Positions 13,953 to 21,061 of a DNA stretch of 23,914 nucleotides are shown in pieces. How positions within the stretch are numbered: the stretch's first letter is position 1; every line of letters begins with the position of its first letter. The stretch comes from Mayfieldus sp038329895 (GTDB lineage: Bacteria > Actinomycetota > Thermoleophilia > Solirubrobacterales > 70-9): assembly GCA_038329895.1 (NCBI GenBank), contig JBBQNM010000037.1, positions 1 to 23,914 of the forward strand, written 5' to 3'. The notes under the pieces are model-generated. The model saw only the letters and a program-made list of their open reading frames with translations. It ran no database searches and had not been told where the DNA came from. A program made the translations under genes and the position numbers.

Positions 13953-14986
13953 TGCGCGCCGTCACCTATCAGGCCCCGGGCGAGGTCCGCGTGGACGAGA
14001 AGCCCGAGCCCGAGGTCGGCTCGCCCGACGAGGCGGTGATCCGGGTCGAGGCGACCGGCGTCTGCGGCTCTGACCTGCACATCTACCACGGCCGGGTCGC
14101 GATCGAGCCCGGCTTCACGATCGGCCATGAGTACGTGGGCACCGTGCTCGCGACCGGCGACGACGTAAGCAAGGTCGCCGAGGGCGATCGGGTGCTCGGC
14201 ACCTACTGCACCGCCTGCGGCGAGTGCTTCTTCTGCCGCCGCGGCGATTTTCAGCAGTGCGACTCCAGCCGCGTCTTCGGGCATGGCGAAGCGCTCGGTT
14301 CGCTCCAGGGGGCGCAGGCCGACCAGCTCCTGGTCCCGCACGCCGACCTCACCCTGCGTCGGGTCCCCGACGGGCTCTCCGACGACGTTGCCCTGTTCGC
14401 CGGCGACGTGATGGGCACCGGTTACCACGCGGTGCAGGCGCTGGAGCTCGAACCCGGCTCCTCGGCGGCGGTGCTAGGCCTCGGCCCGGTCGGCCTCTGC
14501 GCCGTGCAGGCCGCCAGGGCCGCTGGCGCCGAGCGCGTGATCGCCATCGACTCGGTCGAGGAGCGGCTGCGGATGGCCGAGTCGTTCGGCGCGACGCCGC
14601 TTCACCTCACAGAGGACGACGTGCGCGCGCGGGTCAAGGAGGAGACCGAGGGCCGGGGCGTCGACGGTGCCGTCGACGCGGTCGGCCATCCCGACGCTCT
14701 CGACATGGCATGTCGGCTGACCCGTAAGGCGGGGACGGTCTCCGCAACCGGCGTCTACGCGGAGCCGATTCAGCTGCACATGGGGATCGTCTGGATCAAG
14801 GGGCTGACCCTGAAGACGGGGCAGGCCAACGTGATCGCCTACGTCGACCCGGTGCTGGAGCGGCTAAAGAGCGGCGAGCTGGACCCGACGCCGCTGGTCA
14901 CGCACCACATGAAGCTCGACCAGGCGCCCGAGGCCTACGAGGTCTACGACCGTCACGAGGCGCTGAAGATCGTCATCACGCCCTGA
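13952..14986 (+). CDS. Zinc-dependent alcohol dehydrogenase (MDR family)
   Basis: A 344-residue medium-chain dehydrogenase/reductase. Catalytic zinc ligands are Cys38 (GVCGSD) and His59-Glu60 (GHEY), with Asp152 (GDVMGTG) in the third-ligand position of this subgroup. The structural zinc loop is complete: Cys89, Cys92, Cys95 and Cys103 in ACGECFFCRRGDFQQC. The Rossmann motif is GLGPVG (176-181), and Asp200 at the end of the next strand favours NAD over NADP. It oxidises an alcohol or polyol to the carbonyl compound; the specific substrate (threonine/sorbitol/glutathione-adduct-like) cannot be assigned. Coupled to DUF202 upstream and to the DUF2182 gene downstream, each by TGATG overlap. Confidence 0.92.
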   Translation: MRAVTYQAPGEVRVDEKPEPEVGSPDEAVIRVEATGVCGSDLHIYHGRVAIEPGFTIGHEYVGTVLATGDDVSKVAEGDRVLGTYCTACGECFFCRRGDFQQCDSSRVFGHGEALGSLQGAQADQLLVPHADLTLRRVPDGLSDDVALFAGDVMGTGYHAVQALELEPGSSAAVLGLGPVGLCAVQAARAAGAERVIAIDSVEERLRMAESFGATPLHLTEDDVRARVKEETEGRGVDGAVDAVGHPDALDMACRLTRKAGTVSATGVYAEPIQLHMGIVWIKGLTLKTGQANVIAYVDPVLERLKSGELDPTPLVTHHMKLDQAPEAYEVYDRHEALKIVITP

Positions 14987-15818
14987 TGGAGTCGGCTCGC
15001 CTGCCATTTGCGCTCGCCGGGGCCGCACGCGCTCGGATCGGGCTGATCGCGATCCTGGTGACCCTGGCGGCGCTGGCCTGGGCGGTGACCGACGAGCGGA
15101 TGCAGGGGATGGACGCAGGGCCGGGCACCGACCTCGGCGGGTTCGGCTTCTACCTCACGGTATGGGTGGTGATGATGGCGGCGATGATGTTTCCCTCGAT
15201 CGCCCCGATGGTCGGTGTCTATGCCCGCCTGCAGGGGGCACGCCGAGAGTCCGGGCGCTCGGCACCGACTGGCGCGACGGCGACCTTCGTGGCCGGATAC
15301 CTGGTCTCGTGGGGGCTCGCGGGTCTGCTCGGCTACGCGATCTTCGATCTCGGGCGCTTGATCGCACCCGATGCCTTCTCCTGGGACCGGGGCGGGCCCT
15401 ACCTCGCGGGAGGGGTGATCGTCGTCGCCGCCCTCTACCAGCTGACGCCGAGCTGACGCCGCTCAAGGACGCCTGTCTCTCGCGTTGTCGCGGCCCGCTT
15501 TCCTTCGTGATCGAGAACTGGCGCGACGGGCGCTCGGGCGCTCTCTACATGGGCATGGTCCACGGCGCCTGGTGTGTGGGCTGCTGCTGGGCGCTGATGG
15601 CGGTCCTGTTCGCACTCGGAGTGATGAGCGTCGGCTGGATGGCCTTCGTCGCGGCGCTGATCGCGGTCGAGAAGCTGCTGCCCTGGAAGGCCATGGCCAA
15701 CCACTCGATCGCCGTCTTGCTCCTGGTGCTGGGCATCGCCGTGGCGGTCGCGCCCAGGGACGTCCCCGGACTCACGCAGCCCGCCTCGCCTCAGATGCCG
15801 GCGATGACGGCGAAATAG
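14986..15818 (+). pseudogene. DUF2182 membrane protein, frameshifted by an 11-bp tandem duplication
   Basis: Residues 1-155 (to 15456) encode the DUF2182 N-terminal half: a first helix, then WVVMMAAMMFPSIAPMV, the Met-rich family motif, and two or three more helices ending LYQLTPS-stop. The remainder continues in another frame as LTPLKDACLSRCRGPL, then GMVHGAWCVGCCWALM and two helices, ending 15818. The break is the duplicated block AGCTGACGCCG at 15440-15450 and 15451-15461. Removing one copy restores a single 273-residue protein with the conserved YQLTPLKDACLSRCR motif. DUF2182 is described as a predicted metal-binding membrane protein; function is unknown. As it stands the gene gives a truncated product. 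It abuts DUF1326, its frequent genomic partner, tail to tail. Confidence 0.85.
15440..15461 (+). repeat. 11-bp tandem duplication (AGCTGACGCCG x2)
   Basis: Two adjacent identical 11-bp copies, 15440-15450 and 15451-15461. Because 11 is not a multiple of three, the second copy shifts the DUF2182 frame and brings in TGA 15454-15456. Confidence 0.95.
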
Positions 15819-15824
15819 CTCGGG

Positions 15825-16451
15825 CTAGGTGTCGCTCGAGGCGTACTCGAAAACCGACTCGTAGCCGCAGCGGCCCCGGACCTCGAAGCTGAGGCCCTCA
15901 TCCTCGACCTTGATCAGCTCGGAGTGCACCTCGCGTCCCGACTGGGAATGGCCCGGGATCACGCAGGTGACCTCAGAGTCCTCGGCGACCGGGCTGTTGA
16001 TCCGCACCGAGACGTGATTGCCGGCGCGAAACCAGCCCTGACCCTCATCATGGTCAACCTCAATCGCGACTGCCCGCACCCCAAGCAGATTGCTGGCCTT
16101 CCACGCCCACGGGAACTGCTTGTCGGGCGTGCCGCCGAGGCGGCCGAGGAAGATCTGCTCTAGCGCGCCGCGTTGGGTCTCGTCGCCGCGCTCGTCCAGG
16201 TAGAGCCAGAAACTCCAGGGCGAGCCCGCCTCATCGTCGTCATAGACGCTTGTGAGCACGACGCCCAGCCCGCTCAACTCGACGTCGCCGGCGTGACCCC
16301 GTTGGATCCGCCACGAGAGCGCCCCTTTGCAGATCCCAAACGTGGAGCGGCCGCCTCGCACCCCGTCGATACTCCGGCAGGGGCAGATCACCTCGCAATT
16401 GCAGGCCTCCAGGTAGGTCCCCGATATGGCCCAGGGCAGGTATTCGCTGAT
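15825..16451 (-). CDS. DUF1326 domain protein with an apparent ATC start codon
   Basis: 208 residues if read from 16451. The N-terminus GTYLEACNCEVICPCR is the DUF1326 cysteine motif, followed by GGRSTFGICKGALSWRIQRG, the SPWSFWLYLDERGDETQRGALEQIFLGRLGG core and a C-terminal CGYESVFEYASS. Function is unknown; the family is commonly adjacent to DUF2182, and the Cys-rich start suggests metal binding. No ATG/GTG/TTG precedes the cysteine motif in frame. The expected position, 6 nt after a TAGGCT element, holds ATC (16449-16451), and the following Ser-Glu-Tyr would suit an original Met. The first standard start is GTG 16391, which would cut off the CNCE part. The gene may therefore be silent or mis-started. 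Confidence 0.8.
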   Translation of the reverse strand: MSEYLPWAISGTYLEACNCEVICPCRSIDGVRGGRSTFGICKGALSWRIQRGHAGDVELSGLGVVLTSVYDDDEAGSPWSFWLYLDERGDETQRGALEQIFLGRLGGTPDKQFPWAWKASNLLGVRAVAIEVDHDEGQGWFRAGNHVSVRINSPVAEDSEVTCVIPGHSQSGREVHSELIKVEDEGLSFEVRGRCGYESVFEYASSDT

Positions 16452-16457
16452 CGGACG

Positions 16458-16463
16458 AGCCTA
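16458..16463 (-). promoter_or_regulatory. -10 hexamer TAGGCT for the DUF1326 gene
   Basis: TAGGCT on the minus strand ends 6 nt before the in-frame ATC at 16451, the same spacing as other leaderless genes here. It marks ATC as the position where a start codon would be expected. Confidence 0.45.
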
Positions 16464-16496
16464 GCGTCGACGACGCAATGCGATCAGAATGAGGAC

Positions 16497-17024
16497 GTGG
16501 ACGATTCGTTCTCCGGCAAGCTGCTGATCGCCGCGCCCAGCCTCCACGATTTCTTCCGGCGCACCGTGGTGCTGATGGTCGAGCACAACGAGCAGGGAGC
16601 ATTCGGCGTCATCCTCAACCGCCCATCCGAGACGAGCGTCGCCGAGGTCGTGCCGTCGCTGGCTTCCTACGCCGAGGAGGACGAGGTGGTCTGGATCGGA
16701 GGACCGGTCGGCGCCGACACCGCGGTCGCATTGGGTCGCTTCGATGACCCCGACGCCGCCGCCGGCATCGTGGTCGGCGACCTGGGGGTGATCGATCCCG
16801 ACGAGCCCGGCGAGGAATTGCGCGAGCTACGCGTCTACGCCGGACACGCCGGCTGGGGGCCTGGACAGCTGGAGGGCGAGGTCGAGCAGGACGCCTGGAT
16901 CATCGAGCCGGCCTCGGCAGAGGACCCGTTCCGCGCCGGCGACCTCTGGGCCTATCTGCTCGGGCGGCGTGGCGGCGAGTACGCGTTCCTGGCGCGGATG
17001 CCCGAGGACCCGTCTATGAACTGA
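16497..17024 (+). CDS. YqgE/AlgH family protein
   Basis: A 175-residue cytosolic protein of the YqgE/AlgH family (UPF0301). The start SGKLLIAAPSLHDFFRRTVVLMVEHNEQGAFGVILNRP is the family signature. The centre has WIGGPVGADT, the equivalent of the family GGPV motif, and the strand RVYAGHAGWGPGQLEGE ends with the conserved YAGWGPGQLExE block. The molecular role is unresolved; in Pseudomonas AlgH affects alginate and other outputs, but that should not be transferred here. GTG 16497 is chosen: CAGAAT lies 6 nt upstream (a weak TANNNT-like -10), and the longer open frame to 16173 is antisense to DUF1326. Its last 11 bp overlap the convergent GST gene. Confidence 0.88.
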   Translation: MDDSFSGKLLIAAPSLHDFFRRTVVLMVEHNEQGAFGVILNRPSETSVAEVVPSLASYAEEDEVVWIGGPVGADTAVALGRFDDPDAAAGIVVGDLGVIDPDEPGEELRELRVYAGHAGWGPGQLEGEVEQDAWIIEPASAEDPFRAGDLWAYLLGRRGGEYAFLARMPEDPSMN

Positions 17025-17769
17025 CCGCCGGACTGGCGGGCTCGGGCACCCACTTAGCTGGCAGCTCGATCGGAATCGGGCGCCCGAAGCTTGGTGCGAT
17101 TCGCATCGCAAGCTCGCCGGCAGGGCGCGACTCGATCAGGGGCCGAAGCTGGGGGAAGTTGAGCATCACCCGGACGCTGGTGGCGATCTGAAAGTCGGCC
17201 GCGTTGGGCTGCTCGCCGCCGATCACCTCTTCATCGATCAGCTCGTCGACATGGTCCAATTGGCCCGGTAGAGCCGCGAGCTCTGCGCGGACCGACTCCT
17301 CGGTCGCCCCCGAGACCACGCTGGCGAAATACCAGCCGACCGGCTTCGTCAACCTCGCTGCCAGGGCCGGCAGCGGCATCCCCGTCGTCTCGGCGAGGTT
17401 GCGCCTCAGCTCTTGGTCGCGCGCGACGCACCAGCGAAAGACGTTGCGGGGCGTCGGCTGCAGAACCTCGTCACCCCAGCGCTCGGCTTCCTCGACCGCG
17501 GCCCGCTGCTGCGGGTCGGCGGGAAACAGCGGCGGCTCGGGTTGCAGCGCGTCCAGCGCTCGCGAGACCTTCAGCGATCCCTGCACCTTGCGCCCGTCGA
17601 TCTTCAGCGCCGGAACGGTGGCGCCGCGAAAGCCGTGAACGCGCAGGAGCAGCCGCTGCATCCCCGGCGGGATGCCGACGACCTCGTGCTCGATGCCCTT
17701 GTAGCGCAGCATCAGGCCCGCCGTGCGAGCCGGATGCGATACGGCGATCGAGTAAAGCTTCACCTTCAC
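17014..17769 (-). CDS. Glutathione S-transferase-like protein
   Basis: About 251 residues. The N-terminal thioredoxin-fold part is VKLYSIAVSHPARTAGLMLRYKGIEHEVVGIPPG, where SHPAR replaces the usual catalytic Ser/Cys-Pro motif, followed by the cis-Pro segment GATVPALKIDGRKVQGS that contacts the gamma-glutamyl thiol. The C-terminal all-helical domain runs from ~90 on and includes IGGEQPNAADFQIATSVRVML, the N-capping box motif of GSTs. Actinobacteria commonly lack glutathione, so the thiol used may be mycothiol or another; this is inference. GTG 17769 is 8 nt after TAGGCT; TTG 17778 would add three residues. The 3' end overlaps AlgH by 11 bp, and the 5' end lies right behind YihY. Confidence 0.85.
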   Translation of the reverse strand: MKVKLYSIAVSHPARTAGLMLRYKGIEHEVVGIPPGMQRLLLRVHGFRGATVPALKIDGRKVQGSLKVSRALDALQPEPPLFPADPQQRAAVEEAERWGDEVLQPTPRNVFRWCVARDQELRRNLAETTGMPLPALAARLTKPVGWYFASVVSGATEESVRAELAALPGQLDHVDELIDEEVIGGEQPNAADFQIATSVRVMLNFPQLRPLIESRPAGELAMRIAPSFGRPIPIELPAKWVPEPASPAVSS

Positions 17770-17777
17770 GCGAGGCA

Positions 17778-17783
17778 AGCCTA
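17778..17783 (-). promoter_or_regulatory. -10 hexamer TAGGCT overlapping the YihY stop
   Basis: The hexamer begins with the TAG stop of the YihY gene and ends 8 nt before the GTG start of the GST gene. This repeats the stop-codon/-10 overlap seen at 690-695. Confidence 0.4.
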
Positions 17784-18716
17784 TGCGCTGTCCTCCTCCG
17801 TCGGCTCCTGGCGCGGTTCGAGCTGCAGCTCGTCCTCCGCGCGTGGCACCCCCTCGACGAACTCCTGGCTTCGCTCGCGCTCCGCGTTCAGCTCATGGCC
17901 GAGCAGGATCGCCAGGTTGGTGATCCACACCCAGATCAGCAGCACGACGACTCCGCCGAGCGTCCCGTAGGTCTTGTCATAGGAGCCGAAGTTGGCGGCG
18001 AAGAGGGCGAAGCCCGCCGAGGCGACGGCCCAGAGCACCAGTGCCAGCACCGCTCCGGGCGTGACCCAAGCGAAGCCGCGCAGCTTCGCGTTCGGCGACG
18101 CGTAGTAGAGGAGGTCGATCATGAGTACGAACAGCCCCGCGAGGGCCGGCCACTTGGCATAGCTCCAGACCGTGACCGCCGTGTCCCCGACCCCGATCGG
18201 ATCGGCCACCGCCCGCACGACCGGCCCGGTGAGCACCAGCGCCAGCAGCACCGCGGCAACCATGATCACCATCGCCAGGGTGACCGCGAGTTGGAGCGGG
18301 CGAAGCTTCCAGAACGGGCGTCCCTCCTCGGTCTCATAGATCACGTTGGAGGCGCGGATGAAGGTGCCGATGTAGCCGGAGGCGGACCAGAGCGCGGTGG
18401 CGAGGCCGACCACGAACAGCACGCCGGCCGAGCCTCGGTTGGCGGTAATCGAGTGGATCGGCCCGGAGAAGGTCTGCGCTCCCGACTGCGGCCCGATCCT
18501 GGTCACGATGTCGGTCACCGTCTGGGTCGTCGACTGCGGATCGGCGAACAGCCCGACAATCGAGACCAGCGCGATCAGCATCGGGAACAGCGACAGCAAC
18601 CCGTAGTAGGTCAGCGCCGCCGCCCAGTCGGTGAGGTTGTCCTCGCGGAACTCCGCGACGGTGCGCTTCAGGGTGGCGAGCAGGGAATGCTCGCGCTGAT
18701 TGCTCGATTTCACCAT
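17781..18716 (-). CDS. YihY/BrkB family inner membrane protein
   Basis: A 311-residue integral membrane protein of the YihY/virulence factor BrkB family (once mislabelled ribonuclease BN). The family start, DNLTDWAAALTYYGLLSLFPMLIALVSIVGLF, is clear at ~25-58. It is followed by the SGPIHSITANRGSAGVLFVVGLATALWSASGYIGTFIRASNVIYE motif and four more helices, with FGSYDKTYGTLGGVVVLLIWVWITNLAILLGHELNAE at the end. Function is not settled: roles in envelope physiology or transport are proposed for the family. The acidic C-terminal tail (EDELQLEPRQEPTEED) is cytosolic. A TAGGCT element at 18755-18760 on the minus strand may be its -10, giving a leader of roughly 30 nt. Confidence 0.9.
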   Translation of the reverse strand: MVKSSNQREHSLLATLKRTVAEFREDNLTDWAAALTYYGLLSLFPMLIALVSIVGLFADPQSTTQTVTDIVTRIGPQSGAQTFSGPIHSITANRGSAGVLFVVGLATALWSASGYIGTFIRASNVIYETEEGRPFWKLRPLQLAVTLAMVIMVAAVLLALVLTGPVVRAVADPIGVGDTAVTVWSYAKWPALAGLFVLMIDLLYYASPNAKLRGFAWVTPGAVLALVLWAVASAGFALFAANFGSYDKTYGTLGGVVVLLIWVWITNLAILLGHELNAERERSQEFVEGVPRAEDELQLEPRQEPTEEDSA

Positions 18717-19133
18717 GGCTCCCGGGTGCCCGTGTAGCCGCCTGGGTCAGAGGCAGCCTAGCCAGAAGCAGCCGGCCGCCGCCAACAAGAAGCAGCCAGC
18801 TCATGGAGCTGGCTGCTGGCCGACTGGATGGCGGTCGGCGTTACTGCACTACGGGTGCTCTTACAGCACCGGTGTCAGCCCGATCGGTGAGTCCACGGGC
18901 CTGGAAGTCGCCGCAACATACCACACTGTCAATTGGCCAAAAGTCAACTGACCGCGGGGACAGGAGCAAAGTCTCGAGGCCCGCTACCAAAAATGCGCCC
19001 TTGGCAAGGTCAGACTCGCCAGCGGACGCTCGACGGCGAGAGCCTAAGCTCCGCCTCATGCCGGTAACCGCCAGGCCAGGGCAGCCAATCGTTATCCCGT
19101 CGGAACTGATCCGATGCTCCTTCGGTGGGGAGC
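18717..19133. other. Intergenic region without a convincing gene
   Basis: 417 bp. It holds a perfect 12-bp hairpin (18791-18817), the paired element GGTGCT/AGCACC (18854-18870), and a short hairpin GCTCC/GGAGC (19116-19133) lying directly behind the DUF6812-like stop. A plus-strand frame ends at 18951 with a plausible-looking stretch (CSYSTGVSPIGESTGLEVAATYH), but it has no recognisable family and no good start. I see no tRNA. Confidence 0.4.
18791..18817. repeat. Perfect 12-bp inverted repeat, 3-nt loop
   Basis: The arms 18791-18802 (AGCAGCCAGCTC) and 18806-18817 (GAGCTGGCTGCT) are perfect complements around ATG. On the minus strand a T-rich TCTTGTT follows after 1-2 nt, so it could act as a weak terminator ahead of the YihY gene. 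Confidence 0.6.
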
Positions 19134-19382
19134 CTATTGCTTGTTGTCGAGCTCGTATGCGATCTGAATCTGGTTGCGGGCTACTGCGACGAAGGGCTGT
19201 GACTCCGTATCGCCCCCACCGGTCGGCGAAAGCTCAACGTTGACCAGCGAGATGAAGCCAGTGTCCTGGCGGTTGAGCACATCGGAGAGCCTGGTACGAA
19301 ATCCCTCGGTGGGCAGGGTCACGTCACCGACGATCCGAAACCTGGTGGTTTCGATCACGACGCGCTGAACACGGGTATCCAT
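19134..19382 (-). CDS. Small DUF6812-like protein
   Basis: An 82-residue protein, mostly beta: RVVIETTRFRIVGDVTLPTEGFRTRLSDVLNRQDTGFISLVNVELSP, then QPFVAVARNQIQIAYELD. This fits a small actinobacterial family (DUF6812-like) with a GD(V/L)TLP...RLSD(x)LN signature, where the first residues form a strand and the FISL..V motif sits mid-protein. Function is unknown. ATG 19382 was chosen because the signature starts 6-12 residues later; the open frame extends to 19448 without added similarity. No Shine-Dalgarno sequence is evident. A GCTCC/GGAGC stem directly follows the stop (19116-19133). Confidence 0.65.
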   Translation of the reverse strand: MDTRVQRVVIETTRFRIVGDVTLPTEGFRTRLSDVLNRQDTGFISLVNVELSPTGGGDTESQPFVAVARNQIQIAYELDNKQ

Positions 19383-19448
19383 AGCGTTCGGTATCGGCCT
19401 GGAGCGGGGGGGCTTGAGGAGGGCACGCCCACGGCCGGCCGCGCCCAA

Positions 19449-19601
19449 CAGCGAATTCGCCGGTCCGAACGGCGTTTATGGATCCGCCTCGACCTGAATC
19501 GTGAGCGGGCCCTCGCCCGCCCGCTGATCGGCGGGGTCGATGGTCTTCAGGCGCGGTTCGCCTACTCGCGGGTTAGGCGACACCCACCGTCCCGGGGGCG
19601 A
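19449..19601. other. Short region between the DUF6812-like gene and the partial tRNA
   Basis: This is the sequence that would follow the tRNA-Val gene on the chromosome before an insertion. A minus-strand frame ends at 19476 with PRLKTIDPADQRAGEGPLTIQVEADP, which looks gene-like but has no start of its own, because it runs back into the partial tRNA. It is either the end of a truncated gene or chance. A CGCCG/CGGCG stem lies at 19458-19474. Confidence 0.3.
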
Positions 19602-19646
19602 TGGGCGCGGCTGGTTTCGAACCAGCGACCTCTCGCGTGTGAAGCG
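19602..19646 (-). repeat. 45-bp copy of the tRNA-Val 3' half (att-like partial tRNA)
   Basis: Bases 19602-19646 are identical to 21523-21567, the 3' half of the tRNA-Val(CAC) gene from the discriminator base through the T arm to the anticodon loop, in the same orientation. Beyond 19646 the match stops and no 5' tRNA half can be folded. Such a 3'-half direct repeat is the usual remnant left when an element integrates into a tRNA gene. Confidence 0.85.
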
Positions 19647-19730
19647 GTAGCCCTCCGTGCGCTTCGAGGCGCCGTTTTCGGCTCTGGCAAGCCATCGGTG
19701 ACCGGAAGCGCACGACCGCTTGGAAGGCGC

Positions 19731-19770
19731 GGATGCGGTTGGATGCGGGCGGATGGGGGTGGATACGGGC
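19731..19770 (+). repeat. Four phased 10-bp direct repeats (GGATGCGGNN)
   Basis: GGATGCGGTT, GGATGCGGGC, GGATGGGGGT and GGATACGGGC follow each other with no gaps. A 10-bp period places each copy on the same face of the helix. They lie ~70 bp upstream of the first NTF2-like gene and ~85 bp inside the left tRNA repeat. Confidence 0.85.
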
Positions 19771-19841
19771 ACCAGAACGGCCTGGGTACCCGATAGCCGG
19801 CACTAGCACGGCACCAGGGCGGGCGAGATACTGCGCGAGCG

Positions 19842-20249
19842 ATGTCGGAGGAGAACGTCGAGCTGGTCAAAGTGGGTTGGCAAGACTTGATGAGCGGCGA
19901 TCCGACCGAGATCGGCGATCTCTCGTTGTTCGACCCCGAGATCGTCTACGAGGACGACACGCTCCCGGACCACGTCGGCGAGACCTACCACGGCCACGAA
20001 GGCTTGCGGAGAGCGTGGGCTCGCTTTACCGATCCTTGGGAGAACTTCGAAAACGTCATTGAATGGGCCCGAGACGCCGGAGACGAGGTGGTCTCATGTC
20101 ATTTAGTGCGAGGACGAGGCAAGGGCAGCGGGGTTGAAGGGGAGGGCCGCTATGCCTATTTGTGGAGGTTCAGCAACGGCAAGGTTGTTTACCTCAAGTC
20201 GTACGGCGACCCAACCGAAGCCCTCGAAGCCGCCGGGTTACGGGAGTAG
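19842..20249 (+). CDS. NTF2/SnoaL-like protein, copy 1 of a tandem array
   Basis: A 135-residue nuclear transport factor 2 family protein. MSEENVELVKVGWQDLMSGD forms the first helix, FDPEIVYEDDTLPDHVGETYHGHEGLRRAWARFTDPWENF the domain centre, and RYAYLWRFSNGKVVYLKSYGDPTEALEAAGLRE the last strands and the tail. The MSEENVE start and EALEAAGLRE end are the hallmark of a Thermoleophilia paralogue family. Ligand is unknown: the NTF2 cone can bind small hydrophobic molecules. No strong ribosome site precedes it. The next copy starts 2 nt after its stop, so the array is likely one transcript. The gene shares its first ~20 nt (GATGTCGGAGGAGAACGT) with the following copies. Confidence 0.88.
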   Translation: MSEENVELVKVGWQDLMSGDPTEIGDLSLFDPEIVYEDDTLPDHVGETYHGHEGLRRAWARFTDPWENFENVIEWARDAGDEVVSCHLVRGRGKGSGVEGEGRYAYLWRFSNGKVVYLKSYGDPTEALEAAGLRE

Positions 20250-20251
20250 CG

Positions 20252-20650
20252 ATGTCGCAGGAGAACGCCAAGGTCGTTCGTCGCGCGTACGAACTTCTCA
20301 ACCGCCGCGACGCCGAAGCTCTCGTCGACCTCTGTGCCGACGACTTCCTCATGGACATGTCGGAGCGGGTCTTCAACCCTGATACCTACCGAGGGCCAGG
20401 GGGCATCCGGCGGTTCCTCGCCGATGTTGATGCGGCCTGGCAGAGCTACCGCTGGGCTGTGGAAGACACGCGGGTCGTGGACGACGTAGTGGTGGCAATG
20501 CTCCATTGCCAGGGCCAGAGTCGTGAGGGTGGCCCTGAAGTCGACTGGCATGTCGCCTGGGTCTGGAAGCTGCGGGGAGGGACTCCGATCTCCCTTCGCT
20601 TCTACCGGGACCCTGCTCAGGCCCTCGAAGCCGCCGGGCTGCGGGAGTAG
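20252..20650 (+). CDS. NTF2/SnoaL-like protein, copy 2 of a tandem array
   Basis: 132 residues. Start MSQENAKVVRRAYELLNRRDAEAL, cone opening CADDFLMDMSERVFNPDTYRGPGGIRRFLADVD, then AVEDTRVVDDVVVAMLHCQGQSREG and ISLRFYRDPAQALEAAGLRE. Identity to copy 1 is clear only at the two ends and in the general fold pattern. ATG 20252 is chosen over upstream in-frame starts because it reproduces the family start and follows GGGAG of the preceding gene's last codons at 5-6 nt spacing. Those codons (Arg-Glu-stop) thus double as the ribosome site. Function is unknown. Confidence 0.88.
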   Translation: MSQENAKVVRRAYELLNRRDAEALVDLCADDFLMDMSERVFNPDTYRGPGGIRRFLADVDAAWQSYRWAVEDTRVVDDVVVAMLHCQGQSREGGPEVDWHVAWVWKLRGGTPISLRFYRDPAQALEAAGLRE

Positions 20651-20653
20651 GCG

Positions 20654-21058
20654 ATGTCGGAGGAGAACGTGGAGCTTGTGCGGGACGCGCTGACTGGCTT
20701 CAGGGAAACCCAGCAGCCGTCTCAAGACTTCCTCGCGCCGGATTTCGTCTGGGACCTGCGCGGGTGGGCCGCTTGGACAGGACAAGCGGAGTTTCACGGC
20801 AACGACGGCTTTGCGGAGTTCTTCGCTGCGTGGACCGATGCCTACGATGAGTGGACGTACGAGTTTGAGAGTTTCATCGATGCGGGTGAAAGCCAGGTCG
20901 TTGTAACGACTGTCCAGCACGGACGCTTGCGAGACAGCGACTCCTGGGTCGACCTGCGGGCCGCGTTTCTCTACACGGTCGAGGACGGGTTGATCAGCCG
21001 TGCCCAGGTCTACGCGAGTCCCGAGGAAGCCCTCGAAGCCGCCGGGCTGCGGGAGTAG
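20654..21058 (+). CDS. NTF2/SnoaL-like protein, copy 3 of a tandem array
   Basis: 134 residues, MSEENVELVRDALTGFRETQQPSQDFLAPDFVWDLRGWAAWTG at the start and FLYTVEDGLISRAQVYASPEEALEAAGLRE at the end. The middle (EFHGNDGFAEFFAAWTDAYDEWTYEFESF) is the NTF2 pattern of G-x-x-G-F/I followed by aromatic residues. It is separated from copy 2 by 3 nt. The 39 nt spanning each junction are the same at both ends of this gene (20621-20659 and 21029-21067). The Asp-Trp rich motif differs from the other copies, which suggests different ligands. Function is unknown. Confidence 0.88.
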   Translation: MSEENVELVRDALTGFRETQQPSQDFLAPDFVWDLRGWAAWTGQAEFHGNDGFAEFFAAWTDAYDEWTYEFESFIDAGESQVVVTTVQHGRLRDSDSWVDLRAAFLYTVEDGLISRAQVYASPEEALEAAGLRE

Positions 21059-21061
21059 GCG

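Noticed and set aside
16173..16496. N-terminal extension of the AlgH protein
   Set aside because: It is antisense to DUF1326 and lacks similarity; the family signature begins at GTG 16497.
18700..18951. 83-residue plus-strand frame ending VNWPKVN
   Set aside because: Starts inside the YihY 5' end and crosses a perfect hairpin; only the last 30 residues look protein-like and no family is recognised.
19562..19870. Minus-strand open frames containing an RERSLVRNQPR-like peptide
   Set aside because: These residues are the translation of the partial tRNA-Val copy, not a protein.
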